Below, piece by piece: positions 1-10,830 of a DNA stretch of 64,000 nt. The translations under genes were made by a program, and so were the position numbers. The notes below the pieces were generated by a model. That model was not told where the DNA came from and did no database searches. It saw only the letters and a program-made list of their open reading frames with translations. This DNA comes from Tenebrio molitor (lineage: Eukaryota > Arthropoda > Insecta > Coleoptera > Tenebrionidae), in contig NC_091051.1 in assembly GCF_963966145.1 (NCBI RefSeq), positions 8,928,001 through 8,992,000 of the forward strand. The letters run 5' to 3'. Position 1 is the stretch's first letter. Each line of letters starts with the position of its first letter.

Positions 1-2342
1 CTCCATTAACCGAATGTTCCCTGCAAAGAAAATATTTAATGTATTTTCTAAAATTAATAATTTCTTGCTACGTCGTTATTTTGTCTCTTCATTGTTTCGT
101 TCGCGGCAATATATATGGCACGAGAGAAAACACGACTTAGTAATTTAGTCTAAAGCAAATTGGATTAAACTTAATCAAATATTTCAGGTTTCCGTTTTAA
201 TTAAAGAAATTCACAGTAAGCTGGAAGCCAAATTTATGCGAAACATTTTCATCTTTTGGTCTTGCTATTACGAAATCATAATCCAGATTAATGCCGTTCC
301 ATAGAACGGCATAAAGGAAAATATGATAAAGCATTACCCTAAACTAAAGGCATTTACCGCCCACAAACTACCTAAAAAGATGAATCTAAATTGGCGCATG
401 AATTTAGTTCGCAAGAAAAACAATGACTTTTTCTCTTCTTATCCGCCCTCACTGCGCGAGGTGGAATCGCGAGAATGATTGTGATTCTAAATGCGATTGC
501 TAATTGGGTAATGGGGCATTTTTTAACTTGATACGATCTCGATTACAAAGTGATTGCGACATGTGCTTGACAATTAATAATTTATGTTCGATTCATAGAA
601 GATAAATCAGTTGGCAAACCAAGTCGCGAGTTAAGGAGTTTGACATTAATGGGGTTACAAGTCAAGGTTTAGTTAAACGTGAATCATCGCCGAGCTTACT
701 ACAATGAAACGTTGAATTTATACTAGAAAAAGTCCATAAGAATGTAAACACGTGGGAATATGAATAATTAATTTTTTACGGCCCCGGAGCGAAACGTGTT
801 ATGAAACGAACTCGTCTTAGGAATCGTCTTTCATGACCGTATCATCCCATACTGGTGAATAAATTACTTTTGGTTCGTATGGAAATCGGACGTGAATTAT
901 TTACAATTACACGCTCAACCCGAATCTTTATTATTCCGGAAAAGTAATTCCGTAATCTATCTCGCTTTTAATCCCCGAGAAGCGGTCCAGGGTCGCCTGA
1001 TTTTTAGGATAAAGTTGGGAGCCACAATGCAGATCAATTACTTTTTGATCATGCGATTAGAGTTAATCTGAGCTTTCCAACACAGATGTCTGACCCATGT
1101 CAGTAAAACGGTTTTTATTGCCAGCACGCCTGATTAAATTTGAAAGTTCCCTAACATCATATGAAAGCAAGACATGAACTTTATAATTAATAGCGGCTTC
1201 TGTTAATACGTTAACTTGTTTTGTTCGCTAATACCCCGCTTAAATTCGGTGTTTAAATTGATGTTTTGCAGGGCGGCGAGAAAAATCACCCGGACTAATC
1301 CGGCCTTCTCGGCCGGCTCCTCCTCCAAACATACTTATCGTAAATAGGAATTGTTTTCGGATGGAATGAATATTCATTTCCGTTTTTAGTGGCGATAAAA
1401 CAAAAATCATTATTCAGCAGCGCCGGCGATAGGAAGGGCAATAATTTTCAGACTGACGTTGCAGAGGTGGCGTTATAAATTAAACACAGACGTGGGGTCT
1501 TGCTGCGGTACGAAAGCCGTGTTTTCAGCCGACTCTTGACAGCCGGCGCCTGAAATCCGGATCACATATTGCAAGAGACTTATGTGCCTCGTTTCCTATA
1601 AGAACTAGAAAAATACGTCTCAATCCATTGTTTTGCATCGGACCATACAGTTAACCCCGTGCGATTTACTCGCTTCCGACCAAATTTATCCCGAATCGAA
1701 TTAAACTGATGGCATAGTTTTGTCTTTTGTTTATCCTTTCCTGCTGAAATATCATTCCGAAAATGCGAAGACCGTTCGAAAGCGCTGTCTCTCGCTCTTT
1801 TGCTCCACGCAAGATACACGATCCACTTTTTTTAAAACTTTTAAATTCAACATTTTATACGACTTTTTCAACGTTGAACATTCAACGTAGATAGGTGATT
1901 TTTAAATGTATCAATCGGTGCTGATCATTCTTAACGATAAAAATAACACGTGTAAGTTATTAATAAAAAAAAACTGATACGTATCAATTATTTAAATTAA
2001 ATATGTTAATTAGTGCTTATCATAGAAAAAAAAATGTGTTTATTTTGTCAGCATAAATATTCAACACATACTCGGATCCTAAAACAAAAGAGTGTTTTTT
2101 TTAATGTAATGCAAAGGCTCTGTTTTTTTATTGGTTCCTGCTGAAGAATTTATTCAAGACTAGTCTCAGTCTTCTGTTGTGAAAAAGTATACAATACACA
2201 ATTTTTTCTTCCTTTTCGAAACATTAAGTTATTTTTTATGATAGTGATTCTTTGCTGTTTGCAATTCGTGGCTCCGAGCTAGATTATAATTGATGATTAA
2301 ATAATAAGAATAAGTTTTCAGTAGAAAATCATTAAAAGTACC
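1..2342. other. non-coding stretch, no gene recognised
   Basis: AT-rich sequence with one GC-richer patch at about 1263-1580. The patch includes a small palindrome around CCGGACTAATCCGG and a TTGCAG acceptor-like site near 1270, but no convincing exon follows. A short perfect hairpin (9-bp arms, 4-base loop) lies at 291-312. A minus-strand open frame at 1580-1819 shows no recognisable motif. The GC-richer patch could be a conserved regulatory element, but that needs comparison with related genomes. Confidence 0.5.
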
Positions 2343-2779
2343 GTGCGATCAAAAATAAAAAAAATCGAGAGGGCCATGATTAATACGCTTCAGTTGGCAA
2401 CACGTAAAAAATTGACTGTTGAAATTTGCTATTACAATATGTTCACTTTAGAGCAAAAAATTTTCATTGGGCAGTGTTACTCCAGAAACGGAGGAAGACT
2501 TGAGAACGGCGAATGGTCCTATTCGACACCTCGAGTTTTTGAGGAATTTCAACAAAAGTTTCCGAACTTTCAAGGCACTTACCAACAACTTGCCTTGATT
2601 ATTTTGTTTTTCCATACCTGAAAAACAGGCCTGGCACAATTTCCGAATTAATGCAAGTAATTACTGATAACTGCAATTTAATTTATGTCCCGACTTTGCG
2701 AAGGTCATTTGAAAACATGAAGCGAAGAGTAACATTATGTTTGGAAGCTGAAGGCAGACATTTAGAACATTCACTCTAG
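2343..2779 (+). pseudogene. DUF4817-type transposase N-terminal fragment, frameshifted
   Basis: The first part encodes FTLEQKIFIGQCY, then NGEWSYS and VFEEFQQKFPN, which matches the helix-turn-helix N-terminus (DUF4817) of insect mariner-like transposases. The frame ends at 2619-2621. Translation continues in another frame from 2618 with KNRPGTISELM and ends RVTLCLEAEGRHLEHSL before a stop at 2777-2779. That last piece resembles the C-terminal ...LC...G.H.EHLL block of the same families, so the catalytic core between the two blocks is missing and the copy is internally deleted as well as frameshifted. The family match is from remembered motifs, not a search. It is non-functional as it stands. 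Confidence 0.7.
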
Positions 2780-4518
2780 TTTTTGTAAGAATACGATTGG
2801 AGTTCCTCATGTATGAATTTTCTTCACGAACAAAATATTTGGTAATATTTGTACAATATTATTAACTTAAAATAACTGTGACTATATTTTTTCGTCTTCA
2901 AGTTTTTTTTTTATTTCTATTGACTCTAACGCCACCGTTAATATATTTGTAGACATTTTCTTTAAAAGATCATCTTTCTTCTGATCATGCAGTGCCTTTT
3001 TTGAGAATTTAATGTTAATTAGTTAATGAAATGTCCTTTTTTAATGAAAATGATCTTCGACATAATAAACTGTCTGTTCCTTTCTATTTTTATTAATTAT
3101 TATACTTTACCCTAAATGCAAATTTTTGAATAATCAATCGAAGCTCTAACTTAACAAACACATTTTTCAAAACATTTTTCTGTCTCGATTATTTTAGATT
3201 TTTAATATTTACATAAAATTGATACTTCATAAAACGAGTTGTTTACAATAATTTAAATGCAAATCCCTCTAATATATCAGCGTAAATATAATACCCGTTT
3301 TGAGTTGAGCACGTCCGTTTTATAATAATTAATTAATAATTTAAATTACTAACTTTAGCGCACGGGTAGGTAAGCCAAACAAAGAGCATTGACAAAAAAT
3401 ACGAAATTCATTTTATTTGTAACGTTAAACCGGCCGGCATTTATAATACTGTTTAAACCTGCTTCAAATCGGATTAAGTGAAAATATGAAAGTGGTTTTT
3501 TGTTGCAAGTCTTCTCTTGGTTGAAATGATTCAAAAATAAATCTCTGAATTGATACTTTCTTCTCAAATCTTAAAGACCTAGACTTCCGCCTTGAACGGA
3601 AGCGGAAGTGAACTAAATTGTCCCAAAAAAATTTTCAGACACGTTTTTTCAGCCAACGTTTCACTTATCAATGATACCAAAAATGTGTTCATTATTGAAC
3701 TGCACTAATGATGATAATGACAGGCGTTCATTCAATGTTGTAATACATGTTAGTTATTCGTTCATTTTTTGCTAGTTTCCTTGATAAAATATGAAATATA
3801 TTGCTACGTAATTTTGCAATAAATTTATCAATGCAGATGGGAAGTAAGATCAATTTTAAAATTTAAAAGGGTTGTAACAATTTTATGAGCAGCATATGCG
3901 TCTCTCTGCAAATAATATAACATTTTCAAGCAGCTTTTCTACAGTATGTATATTTAATTTAGCATCAAACACAGAAATACGTGCATAAATTAAACTAGAA
4001 CAATAAAACAAGACTGCTTCCGGCGCTACTCCAGATTGAAATATATTTAAACTAGAGTAGTACTCGTATACAAGAGTGAATATTAAAAACCAAACCTGCA
4101 GCGACGTTAATAAATTAACGCACATCCCTCTGTTGAAGCTTTTTGTTTCTCAAACAAAATTAAATACATTTGCTTTGCAATATTTTTTCTCATTTTGCTC
4201 CCAACTGGCAATTCACAATCGCGGATCAATACAATTGTTAATTCCTATTATCCTGTTCCACAAATAGTCTTTACACTTCGGTTGCATTATTAGATTGTGT
4301 TGAATGGAATCGACGTTTGGTGTTGAAACCTCTGACAGTTAGATTCTAGCTTTGTCTGAAAATTAGCGTAATCATCACTCGCAAGTGCACTAATCAATTT
4401 TCGATTGGTCCATTTAAAAAGGGTTTTTATCTGTTCTGAATATTCGACGTATTAACTAATATTGGAACATAATAACTTGCGTATTGGCAACAACTAAAAT
4501 GTTTTTTTTATGAAACGT
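2780..4518. other. AT-rich non-coding stretch
   Basis: No gene recognised. Open frames at 3355-3567, 3883-4125 and 4076-4267 are short, overlap each other on opposite strands and carry no motif. A small imperfect inverted repeat built from CTTCCG/CGGAAG occurs near 3585-3610. Confidence 0.5.
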
Positions 4519-4690
4519 ACAGGTATTTCACGAGTGATAATGAGCCAGACGGAATTGAAAATGCAACCCACAATACATTTGCAAAGCAAACTGGATACGG
4601 GTGCCGATAATATCCGGTTTGCTTTGCAAATGTATTGTGGGTTGCATTTTCAATTCCGTCGGCCTTATTATGACTCGTATTATACCATGT
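4519..4690. repeat. long near-perfect hairpin
   Basis: Two 50-base arms, 4548-4597 and 4611-4660, are reverse complements with a single mismatch, which would be a G-U pair in RNA from the + strand. A 13-base spacer separates them. Weaker pairing continues outward (CGAGT-ATAAT at 4531 against ATTAT-ACTCG at 4666-4676) to about 4519 and 4690. The paired arms explain the mirror-image open frames seen on both strands here. It may be a foldback element or MITE, or a source of hairpin small RNA. I see no clear target-site duplication and recognise no known microRNA seed. Confidence 0.85.
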
Positions 4691-7600
4691 ATTTATTTGA
4701 AAGATAATAATAAAATGCCAAAAATTGATCGATGTCAAACCTTAGCTAGCTTATTTTTATGATATTAAATTATAGAGTAATAAACGGGAACAATCTTAAA
4801 TAAATTTATATGGGTCGTAAAGTTTTCAATTTCTGTTAAAGCCCAACAGTTTTGAATAGAAAGTTTGTCCAATTTGTTTACAAGCTATATGTTTTAATTT
4901 TTTCCACAAATCACTTACTTTCTGTTAAATATTTGAAATACACGCTTAAATCTAACACGTAATATAATTTACAGGAATGAAACACTTTACTAAGAGTTAT
5001 CAATAGTTTGTCCACAGAAACCTTACATGATAAAGCATGCTTTTTAAATCCAATTAATTAGGTTTGCTTGTAATTAATTATTATTGTTTGATGTCAGTCA
5101 TGGGAGAACAAAATGTAATACTCGTAGAATTCTTCCACTACTTTGTATTCATCAAGAAGAATATGTCTCAATGGATTTTGCAACATATGCATACGTCGAG
5201 CCTTGTGTAATTTTTTTGTTACAGATTGTGAATTTTATTTTTACCATTTGTTTCGCAATGACTCATTAGTAAATATTTTTAACACTTAATTATCTTCACT
5301 TTTAATTAATTAAGTTAATAAACACAATCGCCTTGAAAATATCTTGCTCAAAACGCGAACTTTTTATTACCAAATGTTTGGTATTTGTTTATAAATAATT
5401 GACCAACCAAAAAATTATACCCAGAATTAATTCTATCATTGTTCTGATTCATATTAGCTGAATTTATTAAGTATGTTTGTTGTGTCTACTGAAATTCACA
5501 GACACACACACTAAGCATATTAATTATTCGGCTGGAATTCTTGTAAGATGATTTCATGCTGAGTACCTGTTTGTTGGTAATTTTTTACATTTATGATGAA
5601 TGTGATTATTTTTCCATAATCGTCGAGATTTTGTTGCAACCATGAACTTATGTAAATTTTCGATTTTAGTTCTTTGAACTTGCTCAATAGCAAATGAATG
5701 ATTTGTTTCTCACCGTGACAATCAAAATCTGCATTTTTTACACTTGACCTGCACAAAGAGAACAATTCGAGGCACGCCCGAGCAGTCTCCTCAAAAAGTA
5801 AGAGTCCTAATGTCAAATCAATTAAGAATAATTGAGACCACCAATGACACGTGACTAGACGTTTCGCAGCTTTTATCATTGACACGACTAACAAAGTACC
5901 AACGATTTTTTTCGACCGTGTGATCTCATTAGTATCCAATTAAGCCTTGCCCATTTGTCGCGAAAAAATGTGGAAGTTGAGAGGATACGGCTTAAGGTTA
6001 TGGAGATATATTCGCAGCCTGTTCACCTTTTGTGTCTCTCGCAGGAATGCCAATATCCGCAAAACGGGAACACAGTCATAAATTAATGAAAACAAGAAGA
6101 AAGTAATATGGGTACCGTATAAAACGTGGACATTAATAACATGGTCGTGTGTAATGTCAGAGGCAGAGCTCCTGGAGCTCAGGTGACTGTCTACAATTCA
6201 ATTTATTAAGGTGGCCTGGTTGAAAATGTTTGGCTAGTAAACAATTTATTATTGGTGCTTTTTGCTAAATCCCGAGCATTAACGTGTGGATTCACCTGAA
6301 AAGAGAATTATCGCGATCGTCGAACTTTAAATTACTCGATGGCTGCGAACGGCACAAGACGTCTCTCACAATTTTTCCGGGTGAGTTCGTTTTGTCACGG
6401 CAATTATGTATTATAGCGCAAAATAAAAATCGAGCGCATTTTCGCTGCTTCTAATCAGACCAATATTCCGTGGAGAAATAACCGAATGCGCGACCGAGTA
6501 CCTGCCTGTATTTAATGTGATTCGAGTGAACCGAACACATATTCGAATTGATCGCCGCCCCCAGGTGACAACCGTTTGAGAGCTAATACTCAAAATTATT
6601 AATGTAGTCCTGGTTAAACTACCCTCTGCGAAACGTGTTCCGATTGATTATGGTTATTACGTTCGAGAAAGTTCCCTCGTTATTGAATTAGGTTCTGTTT
6701 TTCATTGTTTGTGGGATGTATGTTGTTCAGCACTTGAACTTGATCCTTGTATAAGAACAAATCTGAAAAATACCAAACGAGGTCGTGCTGGCGAGCGATT
6801 ACCGATGAGGTAATTGCACGAAACAAAACCGTACATAAGTTTCAGTTTAATGTATTAAGACGTATGAACACAATGTTACTCAATTAAGACGATAAACCGG
6901 AAACAGATTGCATTTTGCCTGAACAGGTTTAATTGTCTTCGGTGTATAAAGTGCAATTAGTCTCAAGTGCACGAACTCCGGGATATGGAACAATTTATAC
7001 GCTTGCGCCAGTTAAACTTAATATAACACCATACATAAGATACCGCAAGAAATAAAACACCGACATTAAATGTTCTCTATTAAAAGTACATAGTTCTAAT
7101 CGGATTAAACTTAATACCCACTCGGAAACTCGATGTGAATGTATTTGATGTGTCGAGTACTCTTCATCATCTGGATGGTACTTCTTACTCAGAAACAGTC
7201 GATTGTGTATTAAAAAATTGATTCCAAAATAATTGGAAGAACGAAGGAACTGGACAAGATCTGACTGCATTTCGCTTGAATTTGCAAGAGCAAATTGCAA
7301 TCGTGAGGAAATGTGGACGCTATTCAAAACCGATGGTTGCTCTTCTGGACATTAGTGATGCTTCGTTTAGTCGTATCTCTTCGATGCACTTTGCATTTTC
7401 GCAATAAATCAGTGTGGAGCCGTCGCTCAAATTGCACATTTTACGGCATTTAACAGAAATTGTGAAATTTTGGAACTGGTTTTGTGGCCACAACTGAAAT
7501 AATTTGATTTTTTTCCTCAACATAGTTGCACCAACGGTGTGTAGAGGATTGTGTTGAGAAATAAAATTTAATTTTTAAAATGTTTTTTCTGTGCCAGGGA

Positions 7601-7695
7601 CAAGAAATTGTCCACGCTCGTATGCGATTCTTTGATCAGTCATCTCTTTAACAATAACCTGTTGAAATCAGCGTCACATGGTAATAAAATTTCTC
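4691..7695. other. non-coding stretch with one unrecognised open frame
   Basis: The longest open frame is on the minus strand at 5520-5939 (139 codons from a TTG, not ATG). It is hydrophobic then amphipathic, with HWWSQLFLIDL and FKELKSKIYISSWLQQ, but I recognise no family. A frame this long is within what chance allows in 64 kb of AT-rich DNA. Frames at 6995-7523 are short and motif-free. A slightly GC-richer patch at 5950-6600 has no exon that I can support. Confidence 0.4.
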
Positions 7696-7730
7696 ATTTA
7701 AGACGAATCCGAGGTGGATTCATCTTAAAT
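7696..7730. repeat. short hairpin
   Basis: Arms 7696-7710 (ATTTAAGACGAATCC) and 7716-7730 are reverse complements with one mismatch around a 5-base loop. This is the first of several compact hairpins between 7.7 and 8.8 kb. Confidence 0.8.
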
Positions 7731-7874
7731 CATTCTTCATGAGATGACTATGCTTCTTCCTACACTATAGTCAAAGTAGCTCTGTTGAAAATTAATGACC
7801 GTCATCTGCAACGTGGAAGCGATTACAATCACAGCATGATACTGAAGAGCCATAGACAAAAGTTGCTGAGTTAA

Positions 7875-7958
7875 GACACTAAGGGCATTTTACCTAAACA
7901 GGTGCAGAACATCTTGGATGAAGAATTGGACATGAAGAAGGGTTTGATTCAAGAATAA
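7875..7958 (+). pseudogene. mariner transposase fragment
   Basis: This + strand frame reads TKGILPKQVQNILDEELDMKK, then ends at TAA. It fits the part of the mariner transposase N-terminal DNA-binding region where GIS.GSVQNILHE.L.MKK is typical, just before the ARWVPRLL block. That next block is not seen, and an in-frame stop precedes 7875. About 30 codons upstream in the same frame (from about 7781) may be decayed N-terminal sequence. On the opposite strand, 8130-8250 encodes a segment with DFNDCYRCLGKCVIEVK that could be a mariner C-terminus, which would imply two overlapping or rearranged fragments. The call rests on short motif recall. Confidence 0.42.
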
Positions 7959-8320
7959 TCAAACTAAATATTATAGCTTGGGCTTTTACTATTCTAAGGG
8001 AAAATTATGATTGATTGTCTCTCAAGGGTTCAGTCCATCATGTGGGATGATTGTATCGATGAAACGAAAAAAAGACGAAAAACTCAATAAAAAAGAATTG
8101 TTTTACTTCTATAACGCATTTACCTAAACATCGATAACAATCATTGAAGTCTTTATTGGCTTCAAAAAGAATTTTATCGCATCTCGATACGGTTGCTTCA
8201 GATTTATTTTTATTCCCAAGATAAAAAAAATCTGTACAACAAAAAGTCACAGAGACCGTTTGCTTCCAAAGACAAAAGAAATGGATAATATATTGTGTTA
8301 CAAGGTTGGGAAGTGCAATA

Positions 8321-8355
8321 TAACAGAATCGAGGAAACTTTCCGTGATTCTGTTA
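8321..8355. repeat. short hairpin
   Basis: Arms 8321-8337 and 8339-8355 pair at 15 of 17 positions around a single central C. The outer ten bases, TAACAGAATC and its complement, are perfect. Confidence 0.8.
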
Positions 8356-8623
8356 AAAGCGCTTAAGAACCATCTAGCGTATATTATTTTTTTGGACTAC
8401 CAAATGTATCTATAAAAGACCAAAAAGAATGTCCCATTTTATGGTAGATTACAAAAAACCATACGATTCATTATATCAATAAATTGTCGTCTTGGTTATT
8501 TTGTTTTACATAACAGCATTAGTACTGTAATATTTCATAAACGCACTGATTTTTTCTTCTATGAAAACCAGCCACGAAATTGTTCCATCTGAATTTAGTG
8601 AAGAATTAGATAATGAGCAAGTG

Positions 8624-8654
8624 AACAAACCACGTGTAATCCACGTGGTTTGTT
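8624..8654. repeat. short perfect hairpin
   Basis: Perfect 13-base arms, AACAAACCACGTG (8624-8636) and its complement (8642-8654), flank a 5-base loop. Each arm contains CACGTG, an E-box-type hexamer. Its position 10 bases before the larger hairpin at 8665-8790 suggests both belong to one foldback-rich element. Confidence 0.8.
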
Positions 8655-8664
8655 TGACTATAGT

Positions 8665-9215
8665 ATATTTCAAACCAAGGTAAGAAAGTGGTTTCTTGCA
8701 GACCGCAGGCAAAGATTATAAACCGAGTCGTAGACGAGGTTTGTAAGTGCCTAAGGTCTGCAAGGACACTTTCTTAACAAGGTTTGAATACAATTTTTTT
8801 CCCTACCGGCACAACTTTGTTGAAAAAAGTCAAAAAAGATGGTTATGTTCGTGATTAAAACGAAAATTTTGAGAATTGAATAGTAGGCTGTGTTATTTGT
8901 TTAATTAACTTGTCATCGCATTTGAAGATTTGAGGTTTGTTCGAAAATTTGATATAAACAGGGTAAAGTAATCTACCTACCTAGCTTATCTGTTTATTTT
9001 CCAGATTATATGATTGATCTACCAACTTGCTTTATTGAATTGGCTTTCATTTATCAATAACTTATTTCACTTTTGACACTTTTGACTTTTGTATTTTGGT
9101 ACAGTTTTACCATAAACATTTCATGATTCACTTTCTTACCTTAGCGAGAAAGTTGAATTTTCTCACCTCAAATGAGGTATCCACAGCCTACATTTCTAAC
9201 CGGTAGGGAGAAAAA
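8665..9215. mobile_element. compound inverted-repeat (foldback) element
   Basis: Several nested inverted repeats define this block. A hairpin at 8665-8790 has arms of about 45 bases (left contains AAGAAAGTGGTTTCTTGCAG; right is its approximate complement) around a centre containing CGAGTCGTAGACGAG. The 14-mer 8677-8690 recurs inverted and perfect at 9129-9142. TTTTTTTCCCTACCGG at 8794-8809 pairs with 9200-9215 with one mismatch. GTAGGCTGTG at 8883-8892 pairs perfectly with 9182-9191. No transposase is encoded. This looks like a non-autonomous DNA transposon of foldback type; its boundaries and superfamily are not certain. Confidence 0.6.
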
Positions 9216-9680
9216 TACTTTTAGACCTGTTTAGAACTTATTCCTACTTTTAATTCATAAATACCTATATAATTTTTATTAAAAAATACATATAAAGCAA
9301 CAGGAAGCTTTTTATTCTTTGTTATATTAAATCTATTTATGTTATCAGTTGTTAGCAGAATATAATTTTACAAAAACTAACTTATTGTTAGATTAGTAGT
9401 ATGCTCCAGAACGAGTTGTTTCCAAGGAAAATAATTTAAAATCAATTACTGAACCAATTTTCCTACAACACGTGGAATAATAATTTAAAATCTTTTCAAC
9501 GAAGAACCTAAATAGGTAAATTTGCTGGACGATTTACGAGGAAATTTCCTCATTTGCAAATATCTCATTATAATATTAGTCGTAGAATGAATAACTAATT
9601 TTTTAACGACTGTTAAAACAACTGTGCTATATTTCACTATTTTAGTGCATAAGACATCTGTTTATGGTAATACTAAAAAG
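9216..9680. other. AT-rich spacer
   Basis: No gene, repeat or regulatory signal recognised between the foldback element and the LINE remnant. Confidence 0.5.
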
Positions 9681-10830
9681 CATAAAAAAACGTTTGACAA
9701 GGTAGACACAGAGAAAATGTTTGAGTGTATGAGAGAGAGAAGAATAAGCGAATGGCTGGTAGATTGAGGAGATATAAGCAAGAACAAAAAACAAAGTAAA
9801 GGTGGGAGAGAAAGAAGGCGAATGGTTTGAGACGACAAAGGGAGTGAGACAAGGCTGCCCGCTTAGCCCCTTGAGATTTACGATATATGTGGCAGATATG
9901 GATGAAATCTTGAAGAAAGCACCAGAAAGTTTGCAGCCTGGCATTTGCGGACTACTTGGTAATTGTGGCAAAGCCGGAAAGAGAAATGATGAAGAACCTG
10001 GGAAACTATGTGAAAAAGAAAAACCCGGAAGTGAATATTGAGAAGACGAGAATGATGCTGTTCAATAAGAGAACGAGGAAGAATGAAGAGAATGAGTGGG
10101 ACTGGGAAGGAAGAAAAATAGAACAAGTTCAAATACTTGGGTTCTAATACAGTGAAAGAGCCACGGATAAGGCACATATCAGAGAGATAGTGAAGACAGC
10201 AAATAAGGTAGTGGGATGTGTTTGGGGAATAAGAGAGGGAAAGTAGGGAGGTGATTTCAGGAGGAAAATGATGATGTTTGAGAGCATAATACAGAGTATA
10301 TTGATGTAGAGGGCAGAGATCTGGGGATGGAAGGAATAAGAGGTGATAGAGAGAGTGTAAGAAAAATTTTTGAGAGGGGTGCTAGGAGTGGACAGAGAAA
10401 CGCCTGGTTACATAGTGAGGGAAGAGTGTAAAGGAATAGGCTGACGGTGAAAGCAGGAAAGAGAGCGGCAAAGTTTGAAAACAAAATGGAAGGAAGGGAA
10501 GAGTGCCGGATACTGACGGAATGCTGGAGGGAAAAGAAAAAAAAACATGGAGAAAAAGGAGAGAGAAACGAGTATGCCAGTGAAGAAGTGGAAAGATTGA
10601 GAGAAAAAGGAAGATGGATGAATATAGACCTGAGTGAAAGGGACAAAGACACAGACAAGTAAGAAAGAAGGAAAAGAATTTAAAAATCCAGATACTACAA
10701 GAAGTATGAGAGGATATTCACCTGGGGAGAGAAAGTGCAAGAGAAAGAAAAATAATGGCGAGATTTTTAGATGTGGAATCGAGGAGAGAGAAAACAGGTA
10801 TTGGATGGAACGAGGGAAAAGAAGATGCAG
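9681..10830 (+). pseudogene. non-LTR retrotransposon (LINE) reverse transcriptase remnant, copy 1
   Basis: Pieces in shifting frames encode a reverse transcriptase palm and downstream region: FDKVDTEKMFECM (from 9691), VRQGCPLSPLRF.IYVADMDE (about 9843-9905), then a catalytic box reading FADY at 9944-9955 where family members have a YADD/FADD-type motif, so the second catalytic Asp is lost. VGCVWGIRE, LRGVLGVDRETPGYIVREEC, KAGKRAAKFE and ARFRCG.EERENRYWM follow. Frameshifts and stops interrupt it many times. The endonuclease and 5' part are absent, and the 3' end stops near 10830, before the CCHC motif kept in copy 2. The purine-rich coding strand gives long serine/leucine-rich antisense frames that are not genes. 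The organisation resembles LINEs abundant in insects; the clade is not resolved. Confidence 0.85.

Noticed and set aside
5520..5939. 139-codon minus-strand open frame, protein-like in part
   Set aside because: Opens with TTG rather than ATG, no recognised domain, and a frame of this length is expected by chance in 64 kb of this composition.
9878..10740. Serine/leucine-rich minus-strand frames
   Set aside because: Antisense shadows of the purine-rich LINE coding strand; the same pattern recurs at 62524-63247.
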